Below are positions 55,935 to 64,000 of a stretch of 64,000 nucleotides of DNA, one piece after another. Origin of the DNA: Shewanella sairae (GTDB lineage Bacteria > Pseudomonadota > Gammaproteobacteria > Enterobacterales > Shewanellaceae); NCBI RefSeq assembly GCF_023283535.1, contig NZ_JAKILT010000023.1, positions 1 to 64,000 of the forward strand, written 5' to 3'. The notes below the pieces were generated by a model. That model was given only the letters and a program-made list of their open reading frames with translations, ran no database searches and was not told where the DNA came from. A program made the translations under genes and the position numbers. How positions within the stretch are numbered: the first letter of the stretch is position 1; every line of letters starts with the position of its first letter.

Positions 55935-56225
55935 TTATTTTGCTTCTTTAATTTCTGTTTTTTTGGCGGCCTTTTTGGCAACGGGTTTCTTCTCTAGAGA
56001 ACCGCCTTTAAGTAAAACTTGCAAATCATCTTTATGTTGAGCGAGGAAAAATCCTAATTTCTCAATATCACTCTCTTCTAAATCTAATTCACTCTTACTT
56101 AAAAAAGGAATCAAGTTGTCAGCGATATCTAGCATCTTATCGTAGGCGTCAGCCTCCTTTTTAGATGTAAAAGTCATCTTTTCAACCCCTTCTCTAACCA
56201 CTACAAATTGAGTTACAACGGCCAT
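55935..56225 (-). CDS. yebG: DNA damage-inducible protein YebG
   Basis: YebG is a small SOS-induced protein of unknown mechanism. With the ATG at 56225 it has 96 residues, like E. coli YebG (96): MAVVTQFVVVREGVEKMTFTSKKEADAYDKMLDIADNL matches it closely. The frame opens further upstream to 56267, but that extension overlaps a perfect LexA box and lacks homology. The C-terminus is Lys-rich (KKPVAKKAAKKTEIKEAK). The nearby LexA box explains its SOS control. Confidence 0.93.
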   Translation of the reverse strand: MAVVTQFVVVREGVEKMTFTSKKEADAYDKMLDIADNLIPFLSKSELDLEESDIEKLGFFLAQHKDDLQVLLKGGSLEKKPVAKKAAKKTEIKEAK

Positions 56226-56238
56226 ATTCAACCCCACA

Positions 56239-56254
56239 CTGTTTTTATATACAG
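56239..56254. promoter_or_regulatory. LexA (SOS) box of yebG
   Basis: CTGTTTTTATATACAG fits the LexA consensus CTGT-N8-ACAG exactly, within a longer palindrome (CACTGT…ACAGTG). It lies 14 bases upstream of the yebG start, where LexA binding would block RNA polymerase. Confidence 0.93.
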
Positions 56255-56417
56255 TGGAGAATCTCATAGATTTAACTTCTTATGCAAGTTTTCTTAGATA
56301 TCTGATAAACTTATCACGTTAATGACTCAATATTTTCAATTGCATACGTGACGGAAAGCGATAACAACTAAGCTATCCAAGATATGGCAAATGTTTGTAG
56401 ATTAAAACTGGGTGAAA

Positions 56418-57044
56418 ATGGAAGCAGCAGATAATAGTATTACTTTGTGCCAGTCCTGCGACTTAGTCATCAGGAAACGTGCGCTGCCGACAGGTGTGCG
56501 CGCTCTTTGTCCTCGATGCCATACACCTTTATATGATACGCCGTATTGTTCAATAAATGGTATGCTAGCCCTTTGTTTAACGGCTGTATTCTTTTTTGCT
56601 CCAGCAAATTTATATCCCGTTCTTGAACTTGAGTTTCTCGGAAGCATACGTACTACCACGGTGTTAGAAGGCGCTTTAGCGGTTTATCAGCAAGGCTATT
56701 GGTTGGTAGGAGTCGCCGTGCTGGTATCGGCGGTACTCGCACCTGGGCTGCTGCTGGTTTCAGTATTGGCTCAAATATTAATAATCAAATTTGGTTTGCA
56801 CTCGCGTAAGCTAAAAAAAACGCTTAAACAATTATTGAAAATGCAAGGTCTGTTAACTCAGCTTACGATGCTTGAAATATACGTTATTAGCTTTTTAGTG
56901 GCAGCCTTTAATTTGGCCGACTTTGCGACAGTCTCGTTTGGGTTCGGCACATTTTGTTTCACCATGCTATTTATCATGACATTATTTTTAATGCGTGAGT
57001 ACGACTTAGAACATATGTGGAGCTTTCTTGATGAGCACCAATGA
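56418..57044 (+). CDS. letA1: LetA/PqiA-family membrane protein, N-terminal half
   Basis: About 208 residues when started at the ATG at 56418. A zinc-ribbon-like pair of CxxC motifs (CQSCDLVIRKRALPTGVRALCPRCHTPLYD) is followed by about four TM helices in the PqiA fold. In E. coli LetA (YebS, ~427 residues) two such halves are fused; here this is the first half, encoded separately. LetA supplies lipids to the LetB tunnel for transport between membranes. The gene overlaps the second half (14 bases). Confidence 0.88.
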   Translation: MEAADNSITLCQSCDLVIRKRALPTGVRALCPRCHTPLYDTPYCSINGMLALCLTAVFFFAPANLYPVLELEFLGSIRTTTVLEGALAVYQQGYWLVGVAVLVSAVLAPGLLLVSVLAQILIIKFGLHSRKLKKTLKQLLKMQGLLTQLTMLEIYVISFLVAAFNLADFATVSFGFGTFCFTMLFIMTLFLMREYDLEHMWSFLDEHQ

Positions 57045-57672
57045 TAACGCGACTTTAGGTAAGGATATTGGACTGACGTCTTGTCCCACTTGCCACAAAG
57101 TAACTTGCGGTAAATCGAGTAATTGTAGCCGCTGCGACTCGCCATTAAAAATTCGAGATTACGCCAGTATTCAAAAAAGTTGGGCGCTGTTGATAACGGC
57201 CGCGATCCTGCTTATCCCTGCCAATATTTACCCCATAACAACGCTCACCAATCAAGGGCGCGTTACCCAAGATACCATTTTTTCTGGCATCGCCCACTTG
57301 GTAAAAACGGACATGATCCCTATTGCGATCATTTTGTTTACTGCAAGTATATTAGTGCCAATTCTAAAGATTGTAGGATTAACCATATACCTATCAGCCA
57401 TTAGCTTTAAACTGCCTATTTCGAAAAAGAAGCTAATGAGTGGGTTTCATATTATTGAATGGATTGGGCGTTGGTCCATGCTCGATCTGTTTGTTATTTC
57501 TCTCACCGTTGCCGTGGTCAATATGGGGCAGTTATTAGATGCAAAACCCGCCCCTGCAGCGACCGCATTCGCTTTAGTAATTTTACTCACGCAGCTTGCT
57601 GCAAAAGTTATAGATACCCGTTTACTCTGGGATAGATTGGAAGCAAAAGATGACTCAAGTACAAACGCCTAA
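57031..57672 (+). CDS. letA2: LetA/PqiA-family membrane protein, C-terminal half
   Basis: 213 residues from the ATG at 57031 (a TTG at 57028 is less likely), with GGAG about 8 bases before. It has its own zinc ribbon (CPTCHKVTCGKSSNCSRCDSPLKIRD) and four TM helices, equal to the second half of E. coli LetA. It overlaps letA1 by 14 bases and letB by 23 bases, so all three are translationally coupled, and the two LetA halves are probably made in equal amounts and pair as a heterodimer. Confidence 0.88.
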   Translation: MSTNDNATLGKDIGLTSCPTCHKVTCGKSSNCSRCDSPLKIRDYASIQKSWALLITAAILLIPANIYPITTLTNQGRVTQDTIFSGIAHLVKTDMIPIAIILFTASILVPILKIVGLTIYLSAISFKLPISKKKLMSGFHIIEWIGRWSMLDLFVISLTVAVVNMGQLLDAKPAPAATAFALVILLTQLAAKVIDTRLLWDRLEAKDDSSTNA

Positions 57673-60277
57673 AGTCGTAAAGAAAAAGTTATTCTCACCG
57701 ATTTGGCTATTACCTCTTATTGCACTCGCATTAGGCGCTTGGCTAGGTGTGAAAAGTATCCGGGAATCGGGTATTGAGGTGACCATACATTTTCCTAGCG
57801 CAGCTGGCATGGATATAGGAAAAACCTTGGTAAAGTACCAAGGGCTCACCGTGGGTAAAGTCATCGATATGAGTATTGATAAGCAGTTACAAGGTGTTGA
57901 TGTCAGTGTATTAATGGATTATAGAGCTGAGCCATTTATCAACCAAGGCACTAAGTTCTGGCTGGTAAAGCCTAAAGCGTCGATAACCGGTGTAGAGGGG
58001 CTAGACACGCTCTTCTCTGGTAACTACATCAGTATCTTACCCGGCGAAGGTGAATCACGTTCTTACTTTGAAGCAGAAACTAAAGCACCTGTGATCACCC
58101 CTGGAGTTGAAGGGCTTATTGTTAATATCACCTCTGATAAGCTTGGTTCTTTAGACGTCGGCTCTCCGGTTTTTTACCGCCAAATCCCGGTAGGACAAAT
58201 CGTTGGTTACCATTTAGAAAATGCCGACCAAATTTTAGTCACCGCTTTTGTTCAGCAACAATATGCCGATCTAGTCAAAGTCGATTCACAGTTTTGGAAT
58301 GTATCAGGAATAAGCGTAGACGCCTCGTTATCAGGAATTAAAGTTAACAGCGAGAGCATAGCGTCAATCTTAGCTGGCGGGATCAGTTTTAGTTCAAATG
58401 CCAATTCATCAATCGCAGAGAATAACCACCAATTTTCATTGTATGAGTCAGAAGATGATGCCTTTGGTGGCGTTCAATTTGAGCTTCTCGCGACAGGCAC
58501 AGAAGCAGTATCAAAGCAGACAGATATTGTTTATCGAGGCATAAAAATAGGTCAAGTCACACAAAAATCACTCACTGATAGTGGTGTATTATTATCGGCA
58601 AAAATCGATGCTATGTACCAAGAGCAGCTAACTGAGTCTGCAGATTTTTGGCTAGAGGGTGCCGATATTTCATTATCAGGTATCAAGCACCCAGAGCGTT
58701 TAATTACAGGCAATGTAATCAACTTTATCCCAGGTACCGGGCCTGCTAAAGCACAATATCAATTATTAACTCAGGCACCTGAGCCAAAAAACATCAATAA
58801 ATTGATGATTAGTTTACGCTCTGAAACTAACCCTGGTGTGAGTGCTGGCGCAGAGATCCGTTATAAGCAAATTAAAATAGGGGAAGTGTTAAGCCGTCAG
58901 CTTAATGACACATTTACTCAAGTCGAATACCAAGTAGAAATTTCGGCAGATTTCGCAAATCTGATCAGCAAAAATAGCCACTTCATCGCAGAGTCAGCAC
59001 TCAACATCGATGCTAGCTTAGAGGGAGTTAACGTCCGAACTCAGGATCTAAATACCTTAACTAGTGGTGCACTGAGTTTAGTAAGAGGCAGCAATAGAGC
59101 CCTTGTGACCAATGGCGACTCGCTATATGTATTCGCCAATAAAGACGAAGCGAAAACATTTTACAGTAAGCAAAACCTAATCAAAAAACGATTAATTAAC
59201 CAAGATGCTGCCGACTTAACAGCAGGCTCGCCTATCTATTATAAAAAGATGCAAATAGGCCAAGTAGCATCAGTGCAATGGCAAGCAGCTGATAATACTT
59301 TTGCCATCGATATTACCATTGAGCGTGCATTTAATAGCTTGCTCAATGAGCGGACCGTCTTTTGGCGCAATAGTGCGTTATCAATAAATGCTAGCCTAAG
59401 TGGTGTAGAGGTTGAAGTCGCACCACTAATGGGCGCTCTAAAAGGTGGCATTAACCTAGATTTACTCGAAGAGGGACGCGTTGCTAATTCCACTAACCTG
59501 TATGAGTCTAAGTTATTAGCGTTAAGCCAAGCAAAACCGATTAAGCTGACTTTTCCAGCTAGCGTACAGTTAACCTCTAAAGCACCAATCCGTTATTTAG
59601 GTCATAAAGTCGGTGAAGTTGAGTCCGTCACTTTAGCACCTAACTTAAAGCAATTAATGGTTAATGCTTATCTCTATGGTGAGTACGCAGATAACTTTAT
59701 GCAGCAAGATGCCGCCTACTCTATCGTCACAGCGGATATTTCCCTTGCGGGTATAAAAGCACCTGAAACCTTAATCACCGGTCCTTATATTGAAGTTTTC
59801 CCAGGAAAAAGCGCGGCAACCGTGACAAAGTTCGTTGGAAAAATAGAAAAACCACTGCACACGCTTGCCGATGCTGTTAGCTTTAATTTAACAGACACTA
59901 CCTTAGGCTCTGTAAAAGCTGGCACCGGGATCTTTTTCAGAGGTGTTAATATCGGCCAAGTTGATGCTTATGAGCTTTCTGAGCAAGGCACAGGCGTTGT
60001 ACTGCAAGCTCATATCAAGAGTAAATATAAGCATTTAGTCAATAACACAAGTGTATTCTGGGATCTATCAGGCGTTAAAGTGGATGTAGGTTTATTCTCC
60101 GGAGCGCAAATAGAAACAGGCTCACTGGAGACCATCTTAGCTGGCGGCATTGCCGTTGCCACCAAAGAGACTACCAGCAACACCAATGAGATCACAGGCA
60201 ATCAATCCTTTGTATTGAATTCAGCAATGGATCCTGCTTGGTTAGACTGGTCTCCAGTACAATCAAGTCAGGACTAA
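57650..60277 (+). CDS. letB: Seven-MCE-domain lipid tunnel protein LetB
   Basis: The 875-residue protein spans the periplasm: an N-terminal TM anchor (about 14-31, PIWLLPLIALALGAWLGV) followed by seven MCE repeats. Each repeat has the pattern …G..V.Y+G..[VI]G.V…; they begin near VTIHFPSAAGMDIG (1), GLIVNITSDKLGSL (2), VQFELLATGTEAV (3), KLMISLRSETNPGV (4), KRLINQDAADLTAG (5), IKLTFPASVQLTS (6) and VSFNLTDTTLGSV (7). E. coli LetB (YebT) also has seven and forms a hexameric tunnel for phospholipid between membranes. It is encoded last in letA1-letA2-letB. Confidence 0.94.
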   Translation: MTQVQTPKVVKKKLFSPIWLLPLIALALGAWLGVKSIRESGIEVTIHFPSAAGMDIGKTLVKYQGLTVGKVIDMSIDKQLQGVDVSVLMDYRAEPFINQGTKFWLVKPKASITGVEGLDTLFSGNYISILPGEGESRSYFEAETKAPVITPGVEGLIVNITSDKLGSLDVGSPVFYRQIPVGQIVGYHLENADQILVTAFVQQQYADLVKVDSQFWNVSGISVDASLSGIKVNSESIASILAGGISFSSNANSSIAENNHQFSLYESEDDAFGGVQFELLATGTEAVSKQTDIVYRGIKIGQVTQKSLTDSGVLLSAKIDAMYQEQLTESADFWLEGADISLSGIKHPERLITGNVINFIPGTGPAKAQYQLLTQAPEPKNINKLMISLRSETNPGVSAGAEIRYKQIKIGEVLSRQLNDTFTQVEYQVEISADFANLISKNSHFIAESALNIDASLEGVNVRTQDLNTLTSGALSLVRGSNRALVTNGDSLYVFANKDEAKTFYSKQNLIKKRLINQDAADLTAGSPIYYKKMQIGQVASVQWQAADNTFAIDITIERAFNSLLNERTVFWRNSALSINASLSGVEVEVAPLMGALKGGINLDLLEEGRVANSTNLYESKLLALSQAKPIKLTFPASVQLTSKAPIRYLGHKVGEVESVTLAPNLKQLMVNAYLYGEYADNFMQQDAAYSIVTADISLAGIKAPETLITGPYIEVFPGKSAATVTKFVGKIEKPLHTLADAVSFNLTDTTLGSVKAGTGIFFRGVNIGQVDAYELSEQGTGVVLQAHIKSKYKHLVNNTSVFWDLSGVKVDVGLFSGAQIETGSLETILAGGIAVATKETTSNTNEITGNQSFVLNSAMDPAWLDWSPVQSSQD

Positions 60278-60319
60278 CAACAGCTTGAATTAGCGCTAAA
60301 AATAACTGAACAACAAATG

Positions 60320-60346
60320 AAAACGAGGCTTCTGCCTCGTTTTTTA
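60320..60346 (+). terminator. Terminator of the letAB operon
   Basis: AAACGAGGC TTCT GCCTCGTTTTTTATT, about 45 bases after the letB stop; it can also serve the convergent SpmAB gene. Confidence 0.9.
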
Positions 60347-60398
60347 TTGTGCTTATTTAATTTAATATTGACTGTATACTTATACGCTACAACAAAGT

Positions 60399-61625
60399 TT
60401 AACCATAGAATTGATAACAAACGACAATGGCGGCAATAATGCCCGCCAAGTCAGCAAATAACCCGCATGCTAACGCGTGGCGGCCATTGCGGATCCCCAC
60501 AGCACCGAAATAGACGGCTAACACATAAAAGGTCGTCTCAGTGCTACCTTGCAAAATTGCAGCTAACCGCCCCGCAAACGAGTCTACTCCGTAATGTTGC
60601 ATCGTCTCTAGCATCATTGCACGTGCACCAGAGCCGCTAAAAGGTTTCATTATTGCCGTCGGCATCGCATCAACAAAGCGCACATCACCACCTGCAATGG
60701 CAACTAAGCTGGCTATTAGTTGCAAAAAGTAATCTAAAGCCCCCGATGCCCGCAGTAAAGCAATCGCCAATAACATGGCTAATAGATAAGGGATAAGCTT
60801 TATCGATTGTGTAAAGCCCTCCTTCGCGCCCTCAATAAACTCATCATAAACGGCAATCTTACGTATACCAGCCACCAAAACAAAACTAAAAATAAGTAGC
60901 AGCAAAATACCGTTACCAAGTGCAGTACTCACCTCACCTATTGCCGTTACGGTTAACGTGCTTAAGTAAAAAACCAGACCAACAATGGCGGATAAAATAA
61001 CCCCTGCGTACCCCAATACCACAGCGTTAAACAATGACAAACGCTGTACTAGTGCCACAACACTTAAGCCAGCTAAGGTTGAAGCGGTTGTCGCCAGTAA
61101 AATAGGTAAAAAGATATCCGCTGGCGCTGCCGCCCCTTGCTGGGCACGATATAAAAAAACCGTCACTGGCACCAAGGTGATTGATGAAGTATTTAATACT
61201 AAAAATAAGATTTGTGCATTCGTGGCCACATGTTTATTTGGGTTTAAAGTCTGCAGATCCTGCATTGCTTTTAAGCCTAAAGGTGTGGCGGCATTATCTA
61301 ACCCAAGCATATTAGCGGTTAGATTCATGGTGACACTTCCGTACGCTGGATGGCCCCTTGGCACTTCAGGCATGAGTTTCGATAATAGCGGCTCAAATAA
61401 GCGCGAAAAAAGTGCAACAACACCGGCTTTCTCGCCGACTCGCATTAGCCCCATCCACAAAGACAGCACCCCAACTAAGCCTAAGGCTATTTCGGCCGCG
61501 AGTTTCGAACTTGAAAAAATGGCTGTCACGCTTTCAGACAGAACTTGAGTATGGCCGGTAAACACTTGGGCTAGTATCGCCACTAATGCGGTAGCAAAAA
61601 AGCCAAACCAGATCTTATTTAGCAC
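60399..61625 (-). CDS. SpmA-SpmB fusion, nucleoside recognition (Gate) domain membrane protein
   Basis: The 408-residue membrane protein has about ten helices. The first half resembles spore maturation protein SpmA (NMLGLDNAATPLGLKAMQDLQTLN); the second half resembles SpmB (IMKPFSGSGARAMMLETMQHYGVDS and QGSTETTFYVLAVYFGAVGIRNGRHALACGLFAD). In Bacillus these are two genes for spore dehydration; here they are one polypeptide in a non-spore-forming lineage. The Gate domain is shared with nucleoside permeases; the transported solute is unknown. It is convergent to letB and divergent from rsmF. Confidence 0.87.
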   Translation of the reverse strand: MLNKIWFGFFATALVAILAQVFTGHTQVLSESVTAIFSSSKLAAEIALGLVGVLSLWMGLMRVGEKAGVVALFSRLFEPLLSKLMPEVPRGHPAYGSVTMNLTANMLGLDNAATPLGLKAMQDLQTLNPNKHVATNAQILFLVLNTSSITLVPVTVFLYRAQQGAAAPADIFLPILLATTASTLAGLSVVALVQRLSLFNAVVLGYAGVILSAIVGLVFYLSTLTVTAIGEVSTALGNGILLLLIFSFVLVAGIRKIAVYDEFIEGAKEGFTQSIKLIPYLLAMLLAIALLRASGALDYFLQLIASLVAIAGGDVRFVDAMPTAIMKPFSGSGARAMMLETMQHYGVDSFAGRLAAILQGSTETTFYVLAVYFGAVGIRNGRHALACGLFADLAGIIAAIVVCYQFYG

Positions 61626-61684
61626 GCAATGAATCTCTTTTAATCTGTTATAATCCTGCTACTTTACCGCATTATCTTCGACAT

Positions 61685-63115
61685 ATGGCTCATTTTAATC
61701 AGAATTTCCTCGACAGTATCGAACGCGAACTCCCAGATCACCTTTCTATGGAAGACTTTATTGCTTATAGCAATCAGCCACTGCGTCTTTCTATTCGGGT
61801 GAATACTTTAAAAATTAGCGTCACTGATTTTATCGAACTAATGACACCAAAAGGTTGGCAGTTTGACCCTATACCTTGGTGTGCAGAAGGTTTTTGGGTC
61901 AGCAACAGTGTTGAAATCCAATTGGGTAATAGCATTGAACACCTACAAGGTTTGTTTTATATCCAAGAAGCCAGTTCAATGTTACCGCCAACGGCGCTGT
62001 TTGAAACTGCAAGTCAGTGCGATATCCATGCCGATACTCGGGTACTGGATATGGCTTCTGCACCTGGTTCTAAAACAACTCAAATAGCAAGCCTAATGGA
62101 AAATAAAGGTTTGTTAGTCGCGAATGAGTATTCGGCAAGCCGAGTCAAAGTATTACATGCCAACATCGCACGTATGGGAGTTTCAAACTGCGCCCTTACC
62201 CATTTTGATGCTCGAGTGTTTGGTGAATACCTTTTCGAAACCTTTGACGCCATTTTGCTTGATGCACCTTGCAGCGGTGAAGGCACTATCCGTAAAGATC
62301 CTGATGCACTCAAAAATTGGGATAACAATGAAAACAAAGGCATTGTTGCAACGCAAAAGGCCTTGATTGAATCGGCTTTTCTTGCGTTAAAGCCCGGTGG
62401 CAGTTTAGTTTACTCGACCTGTGCCCTAAGCCGTCAAGAAAATCAAGACGTGTGTCATCACCTAAAGTCTGTTTTTAACGACGCTGTAGAATTTATGCCG
62501 TTATCTGGATTATTTCCTCATGCAGATAAAGCCTGTACAGAAGAAGGTTTTCTTCACGTATGGCCACAAATCTATGACAGTGAAGGCTTCTTTGTTGCTA
62601 AAATCCATAAACTTGCAAGTGTTGAGCGCCAGCAAGAAGAACCTAGAAAGCAAAAAAACTTTCCCTTTACCCCAGCTAAAGCTAAACAAGTTGCAGAGTT
62701 AAGTGAATACTTTAAAGCGACTTTCAATATCGATTTACCAAGCGATGCACAAATTATGCAGCGGGATTTAGAGTTCTGGCTTTTCCCGAATGCTGTACAA
62801 CCACTGATTGGTAAAATGCGCTTTCAACGAATTGGAATAAAGCTCGCTGATACCCTAAAGAAAGGCTATAAAGTACGCCATGAGGCTATTCTAGCCCTGC
62901 ATTCACCCACGCAGATAGAGCTGACAGATGAACAAGCTAAAGCATTTCTGATGGGACGAGATATTAGCCTAGCGGAAAAAGTGAAACCGCAAGGTGAAGT
63001 CATCGTAAGCTACGCCAATAACCCATTAGGCGTTGCCAAACATCTAGGTAATAAACTTAAAAATAATCTTCCAAGAGAATTAGTTAAAGACAAAATTGCG
63101 CTTTACGAGTTATAA
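61685..63115 (+). CDS. rsmF: 16S rRNA m5C1407 methyltransferase RsmF (YebU)
   Basis: RsmF methylates C1407 of 16S rRNA. The protein has 476 residues (E. coli 479). The SAM-binding motif VLDMASAPGSKTTQIA is near 121 and the catalytic Cys motifs LDAPCSGEG (PC dyad) near 195 and STCALSRQEN (TC dyad) near 242. A C-terminal PUA-like domain ends the protein. It follows letB in the same order as E. coli yebS-yebT-yebU, with SpmAB inserted between in the opposite strand. Confidence 0.94.
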   Translation: MAHFNQNFLDSIERELPDHLSMEDFIAYSNQPLRLSIRVNTLKISVTDFIELMTPKGWQFDPIPWCAEGFWVSNSVEIQLGNSIEHLQGLFYIQEASSMLPPTALFETASQCDIHADTRVLDMASAPGSKTTQIASLMENKGLLVANEYSASRVKVLHANIARMGVSNCALTHFDARVFGEYLFETFDAILLDAPCSGEGTIRKDPDALKNWDNNENKGIVATQKALIESAFLALKPGGSLVYSTCALSRQENQDVCHHLKSVFNDAVEFMPLSGLFPHADKACTEEGFLHVWPQIYDSEGFFVAKIHKLASVERQQEEPRKQKNFPFTPAKAKQVAELSEYFKATFNIDLPSDAQIMQRDLEFWLFPNAVQPLIGKMRFQRIGIKLADTLKKGYKVRHEAILALHSPTQIELTDEQAKAFLMGRDISLAEKVKPQGEVIVSYANNPLGVAKHLGNKLKNNLPRELVKDKIALYEL

Positions 63116-63365
63116 ATCGTTACATTTGGGCGGTGTAGCAGCAAAAATAACCACCCATAATTGAAAAAGCTGGTCTACACTGTATTACATCAGTTCGCAA
63201 CAGGCTGCTTTTTCAAACTAACGCTATCAACAAAGCAGCTTAATCTTATTTACCCTAAGTGGTAACAACAGTAGCGCACGGCTCCTAGTGAGCCATTCCC
63301 CTAGACCCAGAACAATTGGAATAGTTTTGGGTCTTTTTTTGTCTCGAATTTAGCTCTAGCAAAGA
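63116..63365. other. Intergenic region with a long hairpin and a terminator
   Basis: Between rsmF and the TatD gene there is no frame of interest. A perfect 10-base inverted repeat TTGAAAAAGC … GCTTTTTCAA (63161-63216) encloses about 36 bases, then a hairpin GGCTC…GAGCC near 63280, then a strong terminator at 63304. This succession is typical of an independently transcribed small RNA, but no known family was recognised. Confidence 0.45.
63304..63340 (+). terminator. Rho-independent terminator
   Basis: GACCCAGAAC and GTTTTGGGTC pair (one wobble) and are followed by 7 T. It ends rsmF read-through or a small RNA from 63116-63300. Confidence 0.88.
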
Positions 63366-64000
63366 CTAACGACCCGTTAAACGAGCGGCATCTTTAAACA
63401 AGTTAAAAAAGTTTTCTGTGGTGTATTGGGCCAGATCGGGATACTTCTCACCACGCAGTTCTGCGACAAACTCAGCAACATCACGTACAAACGCCGGTTG
63501 GTTTTCTTTGCCACGATGAGGAACAGGCGCTAAATAAGGTGAGTCAGTTTCAACTAATAAACGGTCTTTCGGCACTTTTCTAATCACGTTGCGTAAATCG
63601 CCAGCGTTCTTAAAGGTAACAATGCCTGAAACCGAGATATAAAAACCAAGATCGAGTGCTTCCTTTGCCATCTCCCAGCTTTCAGTAAAACAATGTAATA
63701 CACCACCTACACGGTCGGCATTACCTTGCTTTAAAAAGTTAATCGTATCTTCACGGGCATCACGTGTATGGATAATGAGTGGCTTTTCCACTTTTACAGC
63801 AAGGGCAATCTGCTGCTCAAAACATTGCTGTTGCAGCGCTTTTGTTTCATTTGCATAAAAGTAATCCAGACCCGTTTCACCAATTGCGATCACTTTTTCG
63901 TCACGAGCAAATTGTTCTACTTCGTCGATATTTAACCCATCTTGAACATCTAACGGATGCACACCTGCAGACAAAAAGACTTCATCAAACGCGGCCATCT
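63366..64000 (-). CDS. ycfH: TatD/YcfH-family metal-dependent hydrolase, 5' end outside window
   Basis: About 210 residues of a TatD-type DNase/hydrolase are visible; the N-terminal ~50 residues (with the first HxH metal ligands) lie beyond the right edge, so the frame runs off it. Visible motifs are SAGVHPLDV, GETGLDYFY (metal Glu), PLIIHTRDA (His), VLHCFTESWE (His) and LLVETDSPYLAPVPHRGKENQPAFV (Asp). It is predicted to be a cytoplasmic TIM-barrel metalloenzyme. YcfH or TatD itself cannot be told apart from this part, but the length and ending resemble YcfH. Confidence 0.85.
   Translation of the reverse strand, partial: MAAFDEVFLSAGVHPLDVQDGLNIDEVEQFARDEKVIAIGETGLDYFYANETKALQQQCFEQQIALAVKVEKPLIIHTRDAREDTINFLKQGNADRVGGVLHCFTESWEMAKEALDLGFYISVSGIVTFKNAGDLRNVIRKVPKDRLLVETDSPYLAPVPHRGKENQPAFVRDVAEFVAELRGEKYPDLAQYTTENFFNLFKDAARLTGR

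Overview
The window looks like chromosomal core DNA of a marine gammaproteobacterium, most likely Shewanella or a close relative. The evidence is base composition in the low 40s % GC by eye and gene order. Three blocks keep an E. coli-like order: uvrY-uvrC-pgsA-tRNA(Gly-Cys-Leu); lonH/ycbZ-fabA-rmf followed by uup, rlmKL, zapC and pyrD; and prc-proQ-msrC-yebG next to letA-letB-rsmF. A large NAD-dependent glutamate dehydrogenase, a DUF3466 protein and DUF2835 also fit Shewanella. No prophage, transposase, CRISPR array or obvious genomic island was seen.

Layout. 1-5 kb: small envelope proteins, a disrupted roxA (ribosomal oxygenase) pseudogene, a DEDDh exonuclease and a CheX-like DUF3334 protein. 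5-7 kb: a chemoreceptor divergent from DUF3334. 7-10.1 kb: an ACT-domain gene, then the general PTS genes ptsH-ptsI-crr closed by a terminator. 10.2-15.5 kb: yffB-like gene, dapE, M15 peptidase, an alpha/beta hydrolase, beta-carbonic anhydrase, kdsB and DUF2897. 15.6-19.8 kb: an RND efflux pump (permease and adaptor) with no local outer-membrane channel. 19.8-24.7 kb: uvrY-uvrC-pgsA-tRNA-Gly-tRNA-Cys-tRNA-Leu on the minus strand, followed downstream by an array of partial tRNA-Leu 3' ends, nearly all with their own terminator-like hairpin; then tRNA-Ser. 25-37 kb: lonH, fabA, rmf, DUF3466, uup, a glutaredoxin-like gene, rlmKL, a lipoprotein cyclophilin, zapC and pyrD. 37-42 kb: the ~1600-residue glutamate dehydrogenase. 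42.3-49.1 kb: a four-gene envelope cluster (DUF1302, DUF1329, YCF48-like, MMPL/RND). 49.4-56.3 kb: DUF2835, pepN, prc, proQ, msrC and SOS-controlled yebG. 56.4-63.1 kb: a lipid-transport locus with LetA split in two plus a seven-MCE-domain LetB, a SpmA-SpmB fusion and rsmF. The right edge cuts a TatD-family nuclease.

The two most unusual things are these. (1) The tRNA-Leu 3'-end/terminator array at about 20.15-20.83 kb lies exactly where E. coli has the 3'ETS-leuZ sRNA sponge. (2) The DUF1302-DUF1329-YCF48-MMPL cluster has no assigned function and looks like a complete export pathway. The two lesions in roxA, the divided LetA and a perfect LexA box before yebG are also clear in the sequence. 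All functional calls come from reading the sequence; no database search was run.
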